Of a stretch of 64,000 nt of DNA, positions 1 to 8,206 are shown piece after piece. The stretch is from positions 1 to 64,000 of the forward strand of contig NZ_JBCLNF010000001.1 of NCBI RefSeq assembly GCF_039062465.1, in the 5' to 3' direction. The notes below the pieces were generated by a model. The model was given only the letters and a program-made list of their open reading frames with translations, was not told the DNA's origin and searched no databases. The DNA comes from Parolsenella sp958406235. GTDB lineage: Bacteria > Actinomycetota > Coriobacteriia > Coriobacteriales > Atopobiaceae. The position numbers and the translations under genes are program-made. Numbering within the stretch: the stretch's first letter is position 1; each line of letters opens with the position of its first letter.

Positions 1-399
1 GACCTCGGGGGCGTTCGGTTAACTGCGGGAGCGTGCCGTCAGCTCAATGTGTTCGGTTGGGATCGGAAATCAACCCAGAAATTGTAAGAAGCGATTTCTG
101 AGAAATGCTGCACAACAAATTTATATGGATGACCTGGGGTTATGCTATGCGAGTGTGTCGAGTCACGCTGTATTGAGGCATGGAGTCATGGACTGACAAC
201 AATTGGCCGTAGCTTTGATTTCAGTCAGGTCCGCCTTGTAGGCTGCGGACGCAATAGCCATGAGAACGGCGGGGTCTCGCGCGTGCGAGGCCTCGCCATT
301 GTGTATTGGTGTGCGCTTATGCGCCGGGTGGCGACGCGCCTGCGCGTCACGCCGGTGAGCGCGTGAGCCGCGAACGTTGTGTCGCGAACGTCGACTGTT
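1..399. other. intergenic, no convincing gene
   Basis: No open frame here has a ribosome binding site or the strong GC3 bias of neighbouring genes. Positions 60-135 are clearly more AT-rich than the surroundings and contain a perfect 7-bp inverted repeat (CAGAAAT at 76-82, ATTTCTG at 94-100), which could be an operator or weak hairpin. The stretch lies downstream of the leftward thioesterase gene and may hold its terminator or the upstream region of something outside the window. Confidence 0.5.
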
Positions 400-1146
400 T
401 TAGCTTAGGCGAACGATGGCATAGGGTGATCCGGCCTCGTCATCGAGGGTGACGATGGCGGACATGCTGCCGTCGATGGGGGATTCGCGGTGAATATGCG
501 GGTAGATGGTGTCTCCGAGCTTGGCGGCGCGACTGTAGTGGACATCGAGCGCGCATGGCGTTGAGACTTCGCCCTCTTCAAGCACGCCAAGCGCAAGGCT
601 CACGTACTGCGCGTTGTTGACGTGATGATTCGTGTCGATGTGTGCTCCGGTCACCGTGATGGGGGCGCAAGCTTGGCCTTCGCCTTCAATGCGAACCACG
701 CGCTGGATGGGTGGCAGATCGAGCGGCGAGTCGTTGCGAGCGTCCTCGACGTAGGGGGCGGACTCGCTCTCTGGAATGCGGATGGGGCGGCCCTTGTTGG
801 CGTCGAACATGAACCAGCTCGAATCGGCGCGCACAAGGGGATGGGCGGCCGCATCGTCGCTCGCGCGGCAGACGGTGAAGTTGCGGCTGGCGCGCAGGCC
901 CTTGAAGCCCGTCGCCCAGGTGCTCACGCGAATCTCGTCGCCGAAGCTTGGAAGCTCGGCGATGTCGATCTTCCAGGCGCTGAGTAGCCAGGCGAGCCCC
1001 GTTTCGGCGGTGTGCGCCGGTCCCAGTCCGAGCTCCTCGCTTCCAAATGTGGTGCAATCCTGCAGGTAGTTGACGAGAGAGGGAATGGATAACTTACCCG
1101 TCTCGTCTATCTCGCTGTACCTCACGCGACTGGTGAACGAATACAT
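400..1146 (-). CDS. acyl-ACP thioesterase (FatA/FatB-like)
   Basis: A 248-residue protein of the acyl-ACP thioesterase family (PF01643 type), which hydrolyses acyl-ACP to release free fatty acids in the cytosol. Two hotdog domains are visible: residues about 1-140 begin with the acyl-binding strand and 'DETGKLS' helix, and residues about 155-248 carry the family signature N173-x-H175 in TNHHVNN, corresponding to the catalytic Asn/His of plant FAT enzymes. The length is normal for bacterial members. The start is supported by GGAG four bases upstream of ATG. It is transcribed away from the ABC exporter terminator and appears to be a single-gene unit. Membership is firm; chain-length specificity cannot be read from sequence. 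Confidence 0.85.
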   Translation of the reverse strand: MYSFTSRVRYSEIDETGKLSIPSLVNYLQDCTTFGSEELGLGPAHTAETGLAWLLSAWKIDIAELPSFGDEIRVSTWATGFKGLRASRNFTVCRASDDAAAHPLVRADSSWFMFDANKGRPIRIPESESAPYVEDARNDSPLDLPPIQRVVRIEGEGQACAPITVTGAHIDTNHHVNNAQYVSLALGVLEEGEVSTPCALDVHYSRAAKLGDTIYPHIHRESPIDGSMSAIVTLDDEAGSPYAIVRLS

Positions 1147-1266
1147 GTGACTCCAATCCTCCCCGTTATTTTATCCGTCAGGGGTTGTCCTCTGTTTGTG
1201 TTAACGCGCTGGAAAGCCGACGAGGCGCCCTGGGCCAGCCGCTCGGCCCGTCGTGTCCCTGTCGAA

Positions 1267-1307
1267 CAAAAAGCCCCGCGACGCCATGGTGAACTGCGCC
1301 GCAGGGC
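1267..1307 (-). terminator. rho-independent terminator of the ABC exporter operon
   Basis: Read leftward, arms of 12 bases (1296-1307 and 1273-1284) pair fully with two G-U wobbles around an 11-base loop and are followed by TTTTTG. It lies about 100 bp past the stop of the exporter gene. Confidence 0.75.
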
Positions 1308-1335
1308 ATTACTCGCCGATGAAGAGGCTACCTCG

Positions 1336-1368
1336 CTGGGACGTGCCCGGAAACTGGGACGTGCCCGG
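1336..1368. repeat. 15-bp direct repeat
   Basis: CTGGGACGTGCCCGG occurs twice (1336-1350 and 1354-1368) with a 3-base spacer in the 264-bp gap between the exporter and the thioesterase. It is one of many local duplications in the intergenic DNA of this window. Confidence 0.7.
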
Positions 1369-1410
1369 CTGCACCGGCGTGGCCGGTGACCGGGACGCGC
1401 CCCGTCGCCG

Positions 1411-3315
1411 CTACTCCAGCTCGAAGGCGCCGGTGTAGAGCTGGTAGTAATAGCCCTTCTTGGCGATGAGCTCGTCGTGGTTGCCGCGCTCGATCACATG
1501 GCCGTGGTCGAGGCAGATGATCACGTCGGAGTTGCGCACGGTGGAGAGTCGGTGCGCAATGACGAAGGTGGTGCGGCCCTGCATGAGCGCGTCCATGCCC
1601 TTCTGCACGATGGCCTCGGTGCGCGTGTCGATCGAGCTCGTGGCCTCGTCCAGGATCATCGCGGGCGGGTCCGCCACGGCGGCGCGGGCGATGGAGATGA
1701 GCTGGCGCTGGCCCTGCGAGAGCTGGCTGCCGCTGCCGGTGAGCATCGTGTTGTAGCCCTCGGGCAGGCGAGTGATGAAGTCATCGGCGCCGGCGAGCTT
1801 GGCGGCGGAGATGCACTCGGCATCGGTCGCGTCGAGCTTGCCGTAGCGGATGTTGTCCATCACGGTGCCAGTGAACAGGTTCACGTCCTGGAGCACCACG
1901 CCGAGCGAACGGCGCAGGTCTGCCTTGCGGATCTTGTTCACGTTGATGCCGTCGTAGCGGATCTTGCCGTCGGCGATGTCGTAGAAGCGGTTGATGAGGT
2001 TGGTGATCGTGGTCTTGCCCGCGCCGGTGGCACCCACGAAGGCGACCTTCTGGCCCGGCTTGGCATAGACGGAGACCCCGTAAAGCACCTGGTGTTCGGG
2101 CGTGTAGCCAAAGTCGACGTCCTCCATGCGCACGTCTCCGCGAAGGGGCGTGTAGGTGGTGGTGCCGTCGTGGTGCGGGTGCTTCCAGCCCCAGAGGCCC
2201 GTGCGCTTCTCGGACTCGACGAGCTCGCCCTTCTCGACGCCCAGGTTGACGAGCGTGACGTAGCCCTCGTCCTCCTCGGGCTTCTCGTCGATGAGGTCGA
2301 AGATGCGATTGGCGCCGGCGAGGCCCATGACGACGAAGTTGATCTGCTGGGAGATCTGGCCGATCTGGCCGCAGAACTGCTTGGTCATGTTGAGGAACGG
2401 GACAACCACGGCGATGGAGAGCGCCATGCCAGAGAACGACAGGTTGGGCACGTCGAGGGCGAGGAACAGGCCGCCGGCGAGCGCGACGATGACGTAGAGC
2501 AGGTTGCCGATGTTCATAAGCACGGGCATGAGGATGTTGCCATACATGTTGGCCTGCTGGGAGACCTCGAACAGGTGCTGGTTGAAGCGGTCGAAGTCCT
2601 TTTCGGCGGCGGCTTCGTGGCAGAACGCCTTGACGACCTTCTGGCCGTTCATGATCTCCTCGACCTGGCCCTCGACCACGCCGAGCTCCTTCTGCTGCGC
2701 CACGAAGAAGCGGGCGGACTTGGAGCCAAGCAGGCGCGTCATGGCAACCATGAACGCGACGCCGGCGACGATGACGATGCACATCCACACGGAGTAGTAG
2801 AGCATGATGATGAACACCGTGGTGATGACGATGCTGGTCTGGAAGAGGTTCGGCAGCGACTGCGAGATCATCTGGCGGGTGGCATCGATGTCGTTGGTGT
2901 AGTGGCTCATGATGTCGCCACGCTGGTTGGTGTCAAAGTAGCTGATCGGCAGGTCCTGCATGCGATTGAACATCTTCTCGCGAAGCTGCTCGAGCGTGCC
3001 CTGCGTGATGGTCGCCATCGAGCGGTTCCAGATGAGCGAGGCAATGACGCCCATGAGGTAGACCAGGGCGAGCGTGGAGACGAGGCGGAAGATCTCGGGC
3101 TGCGCCGAAGCCCAGTCGCCAGACGCCCCGTAGGTGGAGATGATCTCGAGGGCACCCTGGAGGAACACGGCGCCAAACGAGTTGGTGATGGCGGCGATGG
3201 CGAGACACACGACGACGAGGGAGAGTCGGCGCGGGTAGAACGAGAAGATCGTCTTGATGAGGCGCAGGGCGGTGCCGGCCTTGGCCTGCGGGCGCTTGGG
3301 CTGCTGCTTACTCAT
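1411..3315 (-). CDS. ABC exporter, fused membrane/ATPase subunit (catalytically complete half)
   Basis: A 634-residue half-transporter: six membrane segments in residues about 25-310, then an ATPase domain with Walker A GATGAGKT (428-435), signature LSQGQ (532-536), Walker B ILDE with the catalytic Glu E557, and the switch His H588. It starts inside the 3' end of the 675-residue partner (8-bp overlap), so the two are translationally coupled and almost certainly form a heterodimer of the BmrC/BmrD or TM287/288 type, exporting drugs, lipids or peptides. A linker at about 345-395 is longer than usual. Because all catalytic residues are intact, this subunit should supply the consensus ATP site. 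Substrate unknown. Confidence 0.9.
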   Translation of the reverse strand: MSKQQPKRPQAKAGTALRLIKTIFSFYPRRLSLVVVCLAIAAITNSFGAVFLQGALEIISTYGASGDWASAQPEIFRLVSTLALVYLMGVIASLIWNRSMATITQGTLEQLREKMFNRMQDLPISYFDTNQRGDIMSHYTNDIDATRQMISQSLPNLFQTSIVITTVFIIMLYYSVWMCIVIVAGVAFMVAMTRLLGSKSARFFVAQQKELGVVEGQVEEIMNGQKVVKAFCHEAAAEKDFDRFNQHLFEVSQQANMYGNILMPVLMNIGNLLYVIVALAGGLFLALDVPNLSFSGMALSIAVVVPFLNMTKQFCGQIGQISQQINFVVMGLAGANRIFDLIDEKPEEDEGYVTLVNLGVEKGELVESEKRTGLWGWKHPHHDGTTTYTPLRGDVRMEDVDFGYTPEHQVLYGVSVYAKPGQKVAFVGATGAGKTTITNLINRFYDIADGKIRYDGINVNKIRKADLRRSLGVVLQDVNLFTGTVMDNIRYGKLDATDAECISAAKLAGADDFITRLPEGYNTMLTGSGSQLSQGQRQLISIARAAVADPPAMILDEATSSIDTRTEAIVQKGMDALMQGRTTFVIAHRLSTVRNSDVIICLDHGHVIERGNHDELIAKKGYYYQLYTGAFELE

Positions 3316-5335
3316 TGGCCTCGCCTCCCTTCTCGGCGTTGGCAGGGGTTGCGGTTGCGGCGCGCGTGGCGGTTGCGACTGGTGCGGCGGTTGCGTCGGA
3401 CGTGGCGGTTGCGTTAACGCGCGCCTCGGCGTCCGAGCCCTCGGCGGCCTCGACGTCCGCCTCGTCCGTGCCCATCTTGTTCTGCGAGGTGTACGTCTCG
3501 CGATAGATGGCGCAGCGGCCCATGAGCTCGTCGTGCGTGCCGATGTCGGAGATGTGGCCGCCCTCCATCACCACGATGCGGTCTGCGTCTTCGACGCTCG
3601 AGATACGCTGGGCGATGATGAGCTTGGTGGTCTCAGGCAGGTAGGTGGCGAGACCCTCACGAATCTTGGCGTCGGTCTTGGTGTCGACGGCGCTCGTGGA
3701 GTCGTCGAGAATCAGGACCTTCGGGCGGCGGAGAAGGGCTCGTGCGATGCAGAGGCGCTGCTTCTGGCCGCCGGAGACGTTGGAGCCTCCCTGCTCGATC
3801 CAGGTGTTGTAGCCCTCGGGGAAGCCGTCGACGAACTCGTCCGCGCAGGCGAGGTGCGCGGCCGCGGCGACCTCCTCGTCCGTCGCGTTCTCGTCGCCCC
3901 AGCGCAGGTTCTCGGCGATGGTGCCGCTGAACAGCACGTTCTTCTGGAGCACCATGGCGACGTTCGTGCGGAGCGTCTCGAGGTCATAGTCGCGGACGTC
4001 GACGCCGCCGACGCGCACGGTGCCCTCGGTCGCGTCATAGAGGCGCGCGATCAGGTTCACGAGCGTGGACTTGGACGAACCCGTACCGCCGATAATGCCG
4101 ATGGTCTCGCCGCTCTTGATGTGGAGGTCGATGTCGGAGAGGGCACGGCGCTCGGCACGGGCGGAGTACTTGAAGCTCACGTGGCTGAAGTCGATCGAAC
4201 CGTCCGCGACCTCGGTGACGGGGGAGGCGGGAGCCGCGATGGTGGGCTCTGCCTCGAGCACCTCGTTGATGCGTCGCGCGGACTCGTCCGCCATCGTGAC
4301 CATGACGAAGATCATCGAGAGCTGCATGAGGCTCATGAGGATCTGGAAGCCATAGGTGAAGATCGCGGAGAGCTGGCCCACATCGAAGAGGGTGGCATTA
4401 CTGGTGATGATGACCTTGGAGCCCAGGTAGATGAGCACGACCCACGTGATGTCGACGGTGACCATCATCATCGGGTTGTTGAGGGCAAGCAGCTTCTCGG
4501 CGCGCGTGAAGTCATCGCGGACGTCGCGAGCGGCGTGGGAGAACTTGGCCTTCTCGTAGTCCTCGCGCACGTAGCTCTTCACGACGCGCATGCCGGTGAC
4601 GTTCTCCTCGACGGACTCGTTGAGGGCGTCGTACTTGTGGAAGACGCGCGAGAAGATAGGACGGACGAGGTGGATGATGTAGAACAGACCGAACGCCAGG
4701 AACGGGATGAGCACCACGTAGATGAGCGCGAGTGGGCCGCCCATGGCCGTTGCCATCGCGAAGGCGAAGACGAGGCACAGCGGCGAGCGGACGGCGATGC
4801 GGATGATCATCATGAACGCCTGCTGGACGTTGTTGATATCGGTGGTGAGGCGCGTCACGAGCGAGCTCGAGGAGAACTCGTCGATGTTAGCGAAACTGAA
4901 GCGCTGGATGTTATAGAACATGTCGTGGCGCAGATTCTTGGCGAAGCCGCAGCTAGCGTGGCTGCAGGTGATGCCGGCGGCCGTGCCGAACGCGAGGGAG
5001 AGCAGGGCGAGCGCCACGAGGATCGCGGCGGGTTGCATGAGCTCCGGCACCGTGGCCTCGACCTTGATTTGGTCGATGAGCGACGCGGTGAGGAACGGGA
5101 TCGCCATCTCGCAGATGACCTCGCCGAGCACGAGCAGGGGCGTGGCGACGGAGTAGCGCTTGTACTCGCGGACGCTGCTCATGAGGTTGCGCATGATGGC
5201 ACCGTAATCCGCCTTCGTTTTGGCGGCGGGCTTGCTGCCGGTGGCGTTTGTGCTGGTGCCGGGCTTGCTGCCGTCGGCGCTCGCACCGGTGCCGGGTGCC
5301 TGCTGATTCGCGTCTAGTTCTTGCTGCATGGGCAA
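3308..5335 (-). CDS. ABC exporter, fused membrane/ATPase subunit (degenerate half)
   Basis: A 675-residue half-transporter with an Ala/Gly/Lys-rich N-terminal tail (about 45 residues), six membrane segments (about 60-340) and an ATPase domain: Walker A GGTGSSKS (416-423), signature VSGGQ (520-524), Walker B LILDD (541-545). The catalytic Glu is replaced by Asp545 and the switch His by Gln576 (AQR), the pattern of the non-hydrolysing site in heterodimeric exporters. The last 55 residues are a low-complexity Ala/Thr tail encoded by GCGGTTGCG-like DNA repeats. It overlaps the upstream MarR gene by 22 bp and the downstream partner by 8 bp, giving a tight three-gene operon. A second in-frame ATG lies two codons downstream of the start given. 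Confidence 0.88.
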   Translation of the reverse strand: MPMQQELDANQQAPGTGASADGSKPGTSTNATGSKPAAKTKADYGAIMRNLMSSVREYKRYSVATPLLVLGEVICEMAIPFLTASLIDQIKVEATVPELMQPAAILVALALLSLAFGTAAGITCSHASCGFAKNLRHDMFYNIQRFSFANIDEFSSSSLVTRLTTDINNVQQAFMMIIRIAVRSPLCLVFAFAMATAMGGPLALIYVVLIPFLAFGLFYIIHLVRPIFSRVFHKYDALNESVEENVTGMRVVKSYVREDYEKAKFSHAARDVRDDFTRAEKLLALNNPMMMVTVDITWVVLIYLGSKVIITSNATLFDVGQLSAIFTYGFQILMSLMQLSMIFVMVTMADESARRINEVLEAEPTIAAPASPVTEVADGSIDFSHVSFKYSARAERRALSDIDLHIKSGETIGIIGGTGSSKSTLVNLIARLYDATEGTVRVGGVDVRDYDLETLRTNVAMVLQKNVLFSGTIAENLRWGDENATDEEVAAAAHLACADEFVDGFPEGYNTWIEQGGSNVSGGQKQRLCIARALLRRPKVLILDDSTSAVDTKTDAKIREGLATYLPETTKLIIAQRISSVEDADRIVVMEGGHISDIGTHDELMGRCAIYRETYTSQNKMGTDEADVEAAEGSDAEARVNATATSDATAAPVATATRAATATPANAEKGGEANE

Positions 5336-5874
5336 TCCCCCTTCTCATATGGGTCGATTGACTTCCAGTGGTCTTTGACGAGGTCAAGCATGTTTTCTAG
5401 TTCGTTGCGCTGCTCGCGGGTGAGGCAGGTGAGGGCGCCCGCGCGGAAGCCCTCGCGGCGCGTCTGCTCCTCAAGCGCCTGTGCGTGGCCCTCGGGCGTG
5501 AGCTGAACGATGAGCTGGCGACGGTCTTGCGGGTCGCGCGTGCGCTCGATGAGGCCGTCTCGCTCGATTTTTGCGAGGACCTCCGAAAGGGAGCCGGCCT
5601 TGAGGTCGAACATGTTCATGAGCTCGCGTTGGGGCATGGCGTCGCCGTGCTTGAGAAGGGCGCAGATGATGGGCGCGCGACCCGAGCGCCCACCACCGTG
5701 AATGTGGATGTAGTGGCCGCAGAAACCAAGCATGTCCACGATGTGCGCGCACTGGCGCTCGCAGGGGTCTGCGATATCCATCCAACGTGGGCGGAACGGG
5801 TCATCCGTGGTGGGGAGGGGTCTGGATTCGACTCTTCCGCATTGGGTGAAGCCCTCTGCTTCTTGCTGCTCCAT
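5314..5874 (-). CDS. MarR-family transcriptional regulator
   Basis: A 186-residue winged-helix regulator; the central part (about residues 65-150) has the MarR fold with the recognition region around 'MPQRELMNMFDLKAGSLSEVLAKI' (quoted in part: LMNMFDLKAGS) and the wing DPQDRRQ. MarR proteins bind as dimers to palindromic operators and usually repress a linked exporter until a ligand binds. It is the first gene of the exporter operon, overlapping the next gene by 22 bp. The start at 5874 has AAAGGAGG three bases upstream. The C-terminus is Cys-containing (CPCSKN). The long N-terminal 40 residues are not part of the usual fold. A consensus promoter and candidate operator lie immediately upstream, so autoregulation is likely. 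Confidence 0.88.
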   Translation of the reverse strand: MEQQEAEGFTQCGRVESRPLPTTDDPFRPRWMDIADPCERQCAHIVDMLGFCGHYIHIHGGGRSGRAPIICALLKHGDAMPQRELMNMFDLKAGSLSEVLAKIERDGLIERTRDPQDRRQLIVQLTPEGHAQALEEQTRREGFRAGALTCLTREQRNELENMLDLVKDHWKSIDPYEKGDCPCSKN

Positions 5875-5912
5875 GGGCCTCCTTTCTACGGTTTTTCGAA
5901 TGTGACGGGAGA

Positions 5913-5971
5913 AGTCTAGGAGTCTGCTGAGAAATAGTCAAGGTACCTAATGATTTGGAACCTAATTATTT
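5913..5971 (-). promoter_or_regulatory. sigma-70-type promoter and candidate MarR operator
   Basis: Leftward promoter: -35 TTGACT (5936-5941), 17-bp spacer, -10 TAGACT (5913-5918), about 40 bp before the MarR start. Abutting the -35 box are two tandem 15-mers on the top strand, GGTACCTAATGATTT (5942-5956) and GGAACCTAATTATTT (5957-5971), 13 of 15 identical; the first contains the perfect palindrome AGGTACCT (5941-5948). The position suits repression of the operon by its own MarR protein. The promoter is seen directly; the operator role is inference. Confidence 0.7.
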
Positions 5972-6002
5972 TTTACATGCACTTTGCGTGCCTAGTTTCA
6001 GC

Positions 6003-6143
6003 GCGCTTAGGTCGGCCACGTGCTTAGGTCGGCCGCGCGCGATGAACCGGCTGCGTGCGATGAGGCGCGTCTTGGCCGCGTGCGATGAACCGGCCATGCG
6101 CGATGAACCGGCCGCGCGCGATGGGCTGCGTCTTGGCCGCGCG
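6003..6143. repeat. degenerate intergenic tandem repeats
   Basis: CTTAGGTCGGCC occurs twice, followed by four copies of GCGATGAACCGGC or close variants and two copies of GCGTCTTGGCCGCG, in units of roughly 17, 18 and 25 bases. It fills most of the gap between the divergent marR and pstS genes and has no coding potential that I can support. Confidence 0.65.
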
Positions 6144-6207
6144 TTTGTAAGCGCAACGTAAGCCCAGGTCATCTGTACGTAAGGACGCGTCACCCGTTCG
6201 TAAGGTC
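6144..6207 (+). promoter_or_regulatory. candidate Pho box (four GTAAG direct repeats)
   Basis: GTAAG occurs at 6147, 6158, 6179 and 6200, i.e. with spacings of 11, 21 and 21 bp, so all copies lie on about the same helical face. Extended units are TTTGTAAGCGC, AACGTAAGCCC, TACGTAAGGAC and TTCGTAAGGTC. Eleven-bp direct repeats are the known geometry of PhoB/PhoP binding sites. The array lies 130-190 bp upstream of pstS, and the operon itself encodes a PhoP/PhoR pair. A -10-like TAGAGT at 6243-6248 follows. Confidence 0.6.
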
Positions 6208-6335
6208 TGGCGGATTTCGCCGATCGCGCGCCGGCTGGCCCGTAGAGTCTCGTCTTGGAAGCGGAAGCGCCTCCACGGGCCACAAGACTCGGCGCCCAGA
6301 GGCCAAGCCGCAACGCTCACATACAAAGGAGAACC

Positions 6336-7274
6336 ATGAACATGGACATGTCTCGTCGTCAGTTCCTCGGTCTTGCCGGCAGCCTCACCGCCGTCGCCGG
6401 TCTCGGCCTCGTCGGCTGCGGTGGTTCCGGTGCCGCCAACACGGCCGCCGCTTCCTCCGAGGCTGCCGCCGACCTCTCCGGCTCCATCACCTGCTCGGGC
6501 GCCACGAGCTTCCAGCCGCTTGTCGAGGACGCCGCCAACGCCTTCATGGATGCCAACGCCAACGTTAACATCACCATTTCCGGCGGTGGCTCCGGCCAGG
6601 GTCTCTCCGACGTCAAGGACGGCAAGGCCCAGATTGGACGTTCCGACATCTTCGCCGAGGAAAAGCTTGACGCCGCCGACGCCGCCAAGCTCGTCGACAA
6701 CCAGGTCGCCGTCGTGGGCATGGGTCCGGTCGTGAACAGCGACGTCGACGTCGACGACCTCACCACCGAGCAGCTCCGCGGCATCTTCACCGGCGAGATC
6801 ACCGACTGGAGCCAGGTTGGCGGCACCGCCGGCCCGATCCAGGTCATCAACCGCAAGGCTGGCTCCGGCACCCGCGCCACCTTCGAGAGCGCCGTCCTCG
6901 CCGGCGCCACCGTGCCCGACTCCTTCAAGCCGGTCGCTGAGGAGGACTCCTCCGGCACCGTCGTCGAGAAGCTCCAGCAGACCGCTGGCGCCATCTCCTA
7001 CCTCGCCTTCTCCTACTACGATGACTCCAAGTTCAAGGCCCTCAAGGTCGATGGCGTCGAGCCTAAGGCTGAGAACGTCGAGTCCGGCGACTTCAAGATT
7101 TGGTCCTACGAGCACATGTACACCACCCAGGACGCCGACGAGGTCACGAAGGCCTTCATCGAGTACATGCTCTCCGATGACGTCCAGGGCTCCCTCGTCG
7201 AGGAGAAGGGCTTCATCCCTCTGACCGGCATGAAGGTCAAGAAGGACGCTTCCGGCACCATCTCCGCCGCCTAG
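6336..7274 (+). CDS. pstS: phosphate-binding lipoprotein PstS
   Basis: A 312-residue periplasm-side phosphate receptor of the Pst importer. The N-terminus holds a twin-arginine signal (SRRQFLG, Arg7-Arg8) followed by a lipobox ending at Cys28 (GLVGC), so the protein should be exported folded by Tat and lipidated. Mature sequence matches the family: GATSFQPL near the start, SGGGSGQG, GRSDIF, RKAGSGTR and the SGTV stretch that line the phosphate site. AAAGGAG lies four bases before ATG; upstream in-frame non-ATG codons lack a ribosome site. It heads an eight-gene phosphate operon and lies downstream of the candidate Pho box. Confidence 0.95.
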   Translation: MNMDMSRRQFLGLAGSLTAVAGLGLVGCGGSGAANTAAASSEAAADLSGSITCSGATSFQPLVEDAANAFMDANANVNITISGGGSGQGLSDVKDGKAQIGRSDIFAEEKLDAADAAKLVDNQVAVVGMGPVVNSDVDVDDLTTEQLRGIFTGEITDWSQVGGTAGPIQVINRKAGSGTRATFESAVLAGATVPDSFKPVAEEDSSGTVVEKLQQTAGAISYLAFSYYDDSKFKALKVDGVEPKAENVESGDFKIWSYEHMYTTQDADEVTKAFIEYMLSDDVQGSLVEEKGFIPLTGMKVKKDASGTISAA

Positions 7275-7303
7275 CCTAGACACTCCATCCAAAGGACTCG
7301 CAC

Positions 7304-8206
7304 ATGGCAAAGCAGCTTATGCCGAAGCGAAGCCTGGAGAACGTTGGACTGGGGCTCACGGGGGCCTGCGTGGCCCTCGTGGCCCTTGTTGTTTTGACCC
7401 TCATCATCATGGTCGCCGAGCAGGGTCTCACCACGTTCTTCGTTGACGGCGTTGACTTCGGTAGCTTCATCTCGGGGCAGAACTGGATTCCGACCGATGG
7501 CCGCTACGGCGCGCTGCCCCTCATCGTGGGATCGTTCTCCGTCACGATTCTCTCGACGATCTTCGCGCTTCCCGTGGCCCTGGGCTCGGCGATCTTCGTG
7601 GTCGAGGTCAGGCCGGTCTTCGGCCGCAAGGTCTTCCAGCCGCTGGTCGAGCTCCTCGTGGGCATCCCTAGCGTCGTCTATGGCCTCATCGGCCTCACGG
7701 TGGTCAACGCCGCGATGCGTTCGATCTTCGGTGACGCGGCAGGCACCGGCGCCGGCATCCTCTCGGGCGCCATCGTCCTCGCGGTCATGATTCTGCCCAC
7801 GGTGACGACGCTTTCAATCGACGCTCTCGCCGCCGTGCCCAACCAGTATCGCGAGGGCTCCTACGCCCTCGGCTGCACCCGCTGGCAGACCGTCACGCAC
7901 GTTGTCCTCAAGAGCGCCCTCCCGAGCCTGCTCACCGCGGTCATTCTCGGCATGACGCGCGCCTTCGGCGAGACGCTCGCCGTGCAGATGGTCATCGGCG
8001 GCGTCGAGAAGGCCATGCCCAACGGCCTGCTTGATCCCGCGGCCACGCTCACGACGGCCCTCACGAGCGGTCTTTCCAACGCGACGACGGGCTCGGTCGA
8101 GTACCACGCCCTCTGGAGCCTGGGACTTCTGCTCATGGGCATGTCACTCTTGTTCATCATGATCATCCACGTTATTGGCAAGAGGGGAGCGAAGGCGAAT
8201 GGCTAA
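7304..8206 (+). CDS. pstC: phosphate ABC transporter permease PstC
   Basis: A 300-residue inner-membrane permease with six hydrophobic segments and the binding-protein-dependent permease loop near residues 185-205 (YREGSYALGCTRWQT), which docks on PstB. It pairs with PstA to form the phosphate channel. It begins 29 bp after pstS with AAAGGA upstream, and its stop overlaps the pstA start by 8 bp, consistent with translational coupling. Length and motifs are normal. Confidence 0.95.
   Translation: MAKQLMPKRSLENVGLGLTGACVALVALVVLTLIIMVAEQGLTTFFVDGVDFGSFISGQNWIPTDGRYGALPLIVGSFSVTILSTIFALPVALGSAIFVVEVRPVFGRKVFQPLVELLVGIPSVVYGLIGLTVVNAAMRSIFGDAAGTGAGILSGAIVLAVMILPTVTTLSIDALAAVPNQYREGSYALGCTRWQTVTHVVLKSALPSLLTAVILGMTRAFGETLAVQMVIGGVEKAMPNGLLDPAATLTTALTSGLSNATTGSVEYHALWSLGLLLMGMSLLFIMIIHVIGKRGAKANG

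Noticed and set aside
142..366. Short rightward frame at the window start
   Set aside because: No ribosome binding site and no codon bias or recognised family.
1477..5317. Very long rightward frames opposite the ABC exporter genes
   Set aside because: They are the mirror of strongly GC3-biased leftward genes that have complete ABC motifs; the rightward products are low-complexity.
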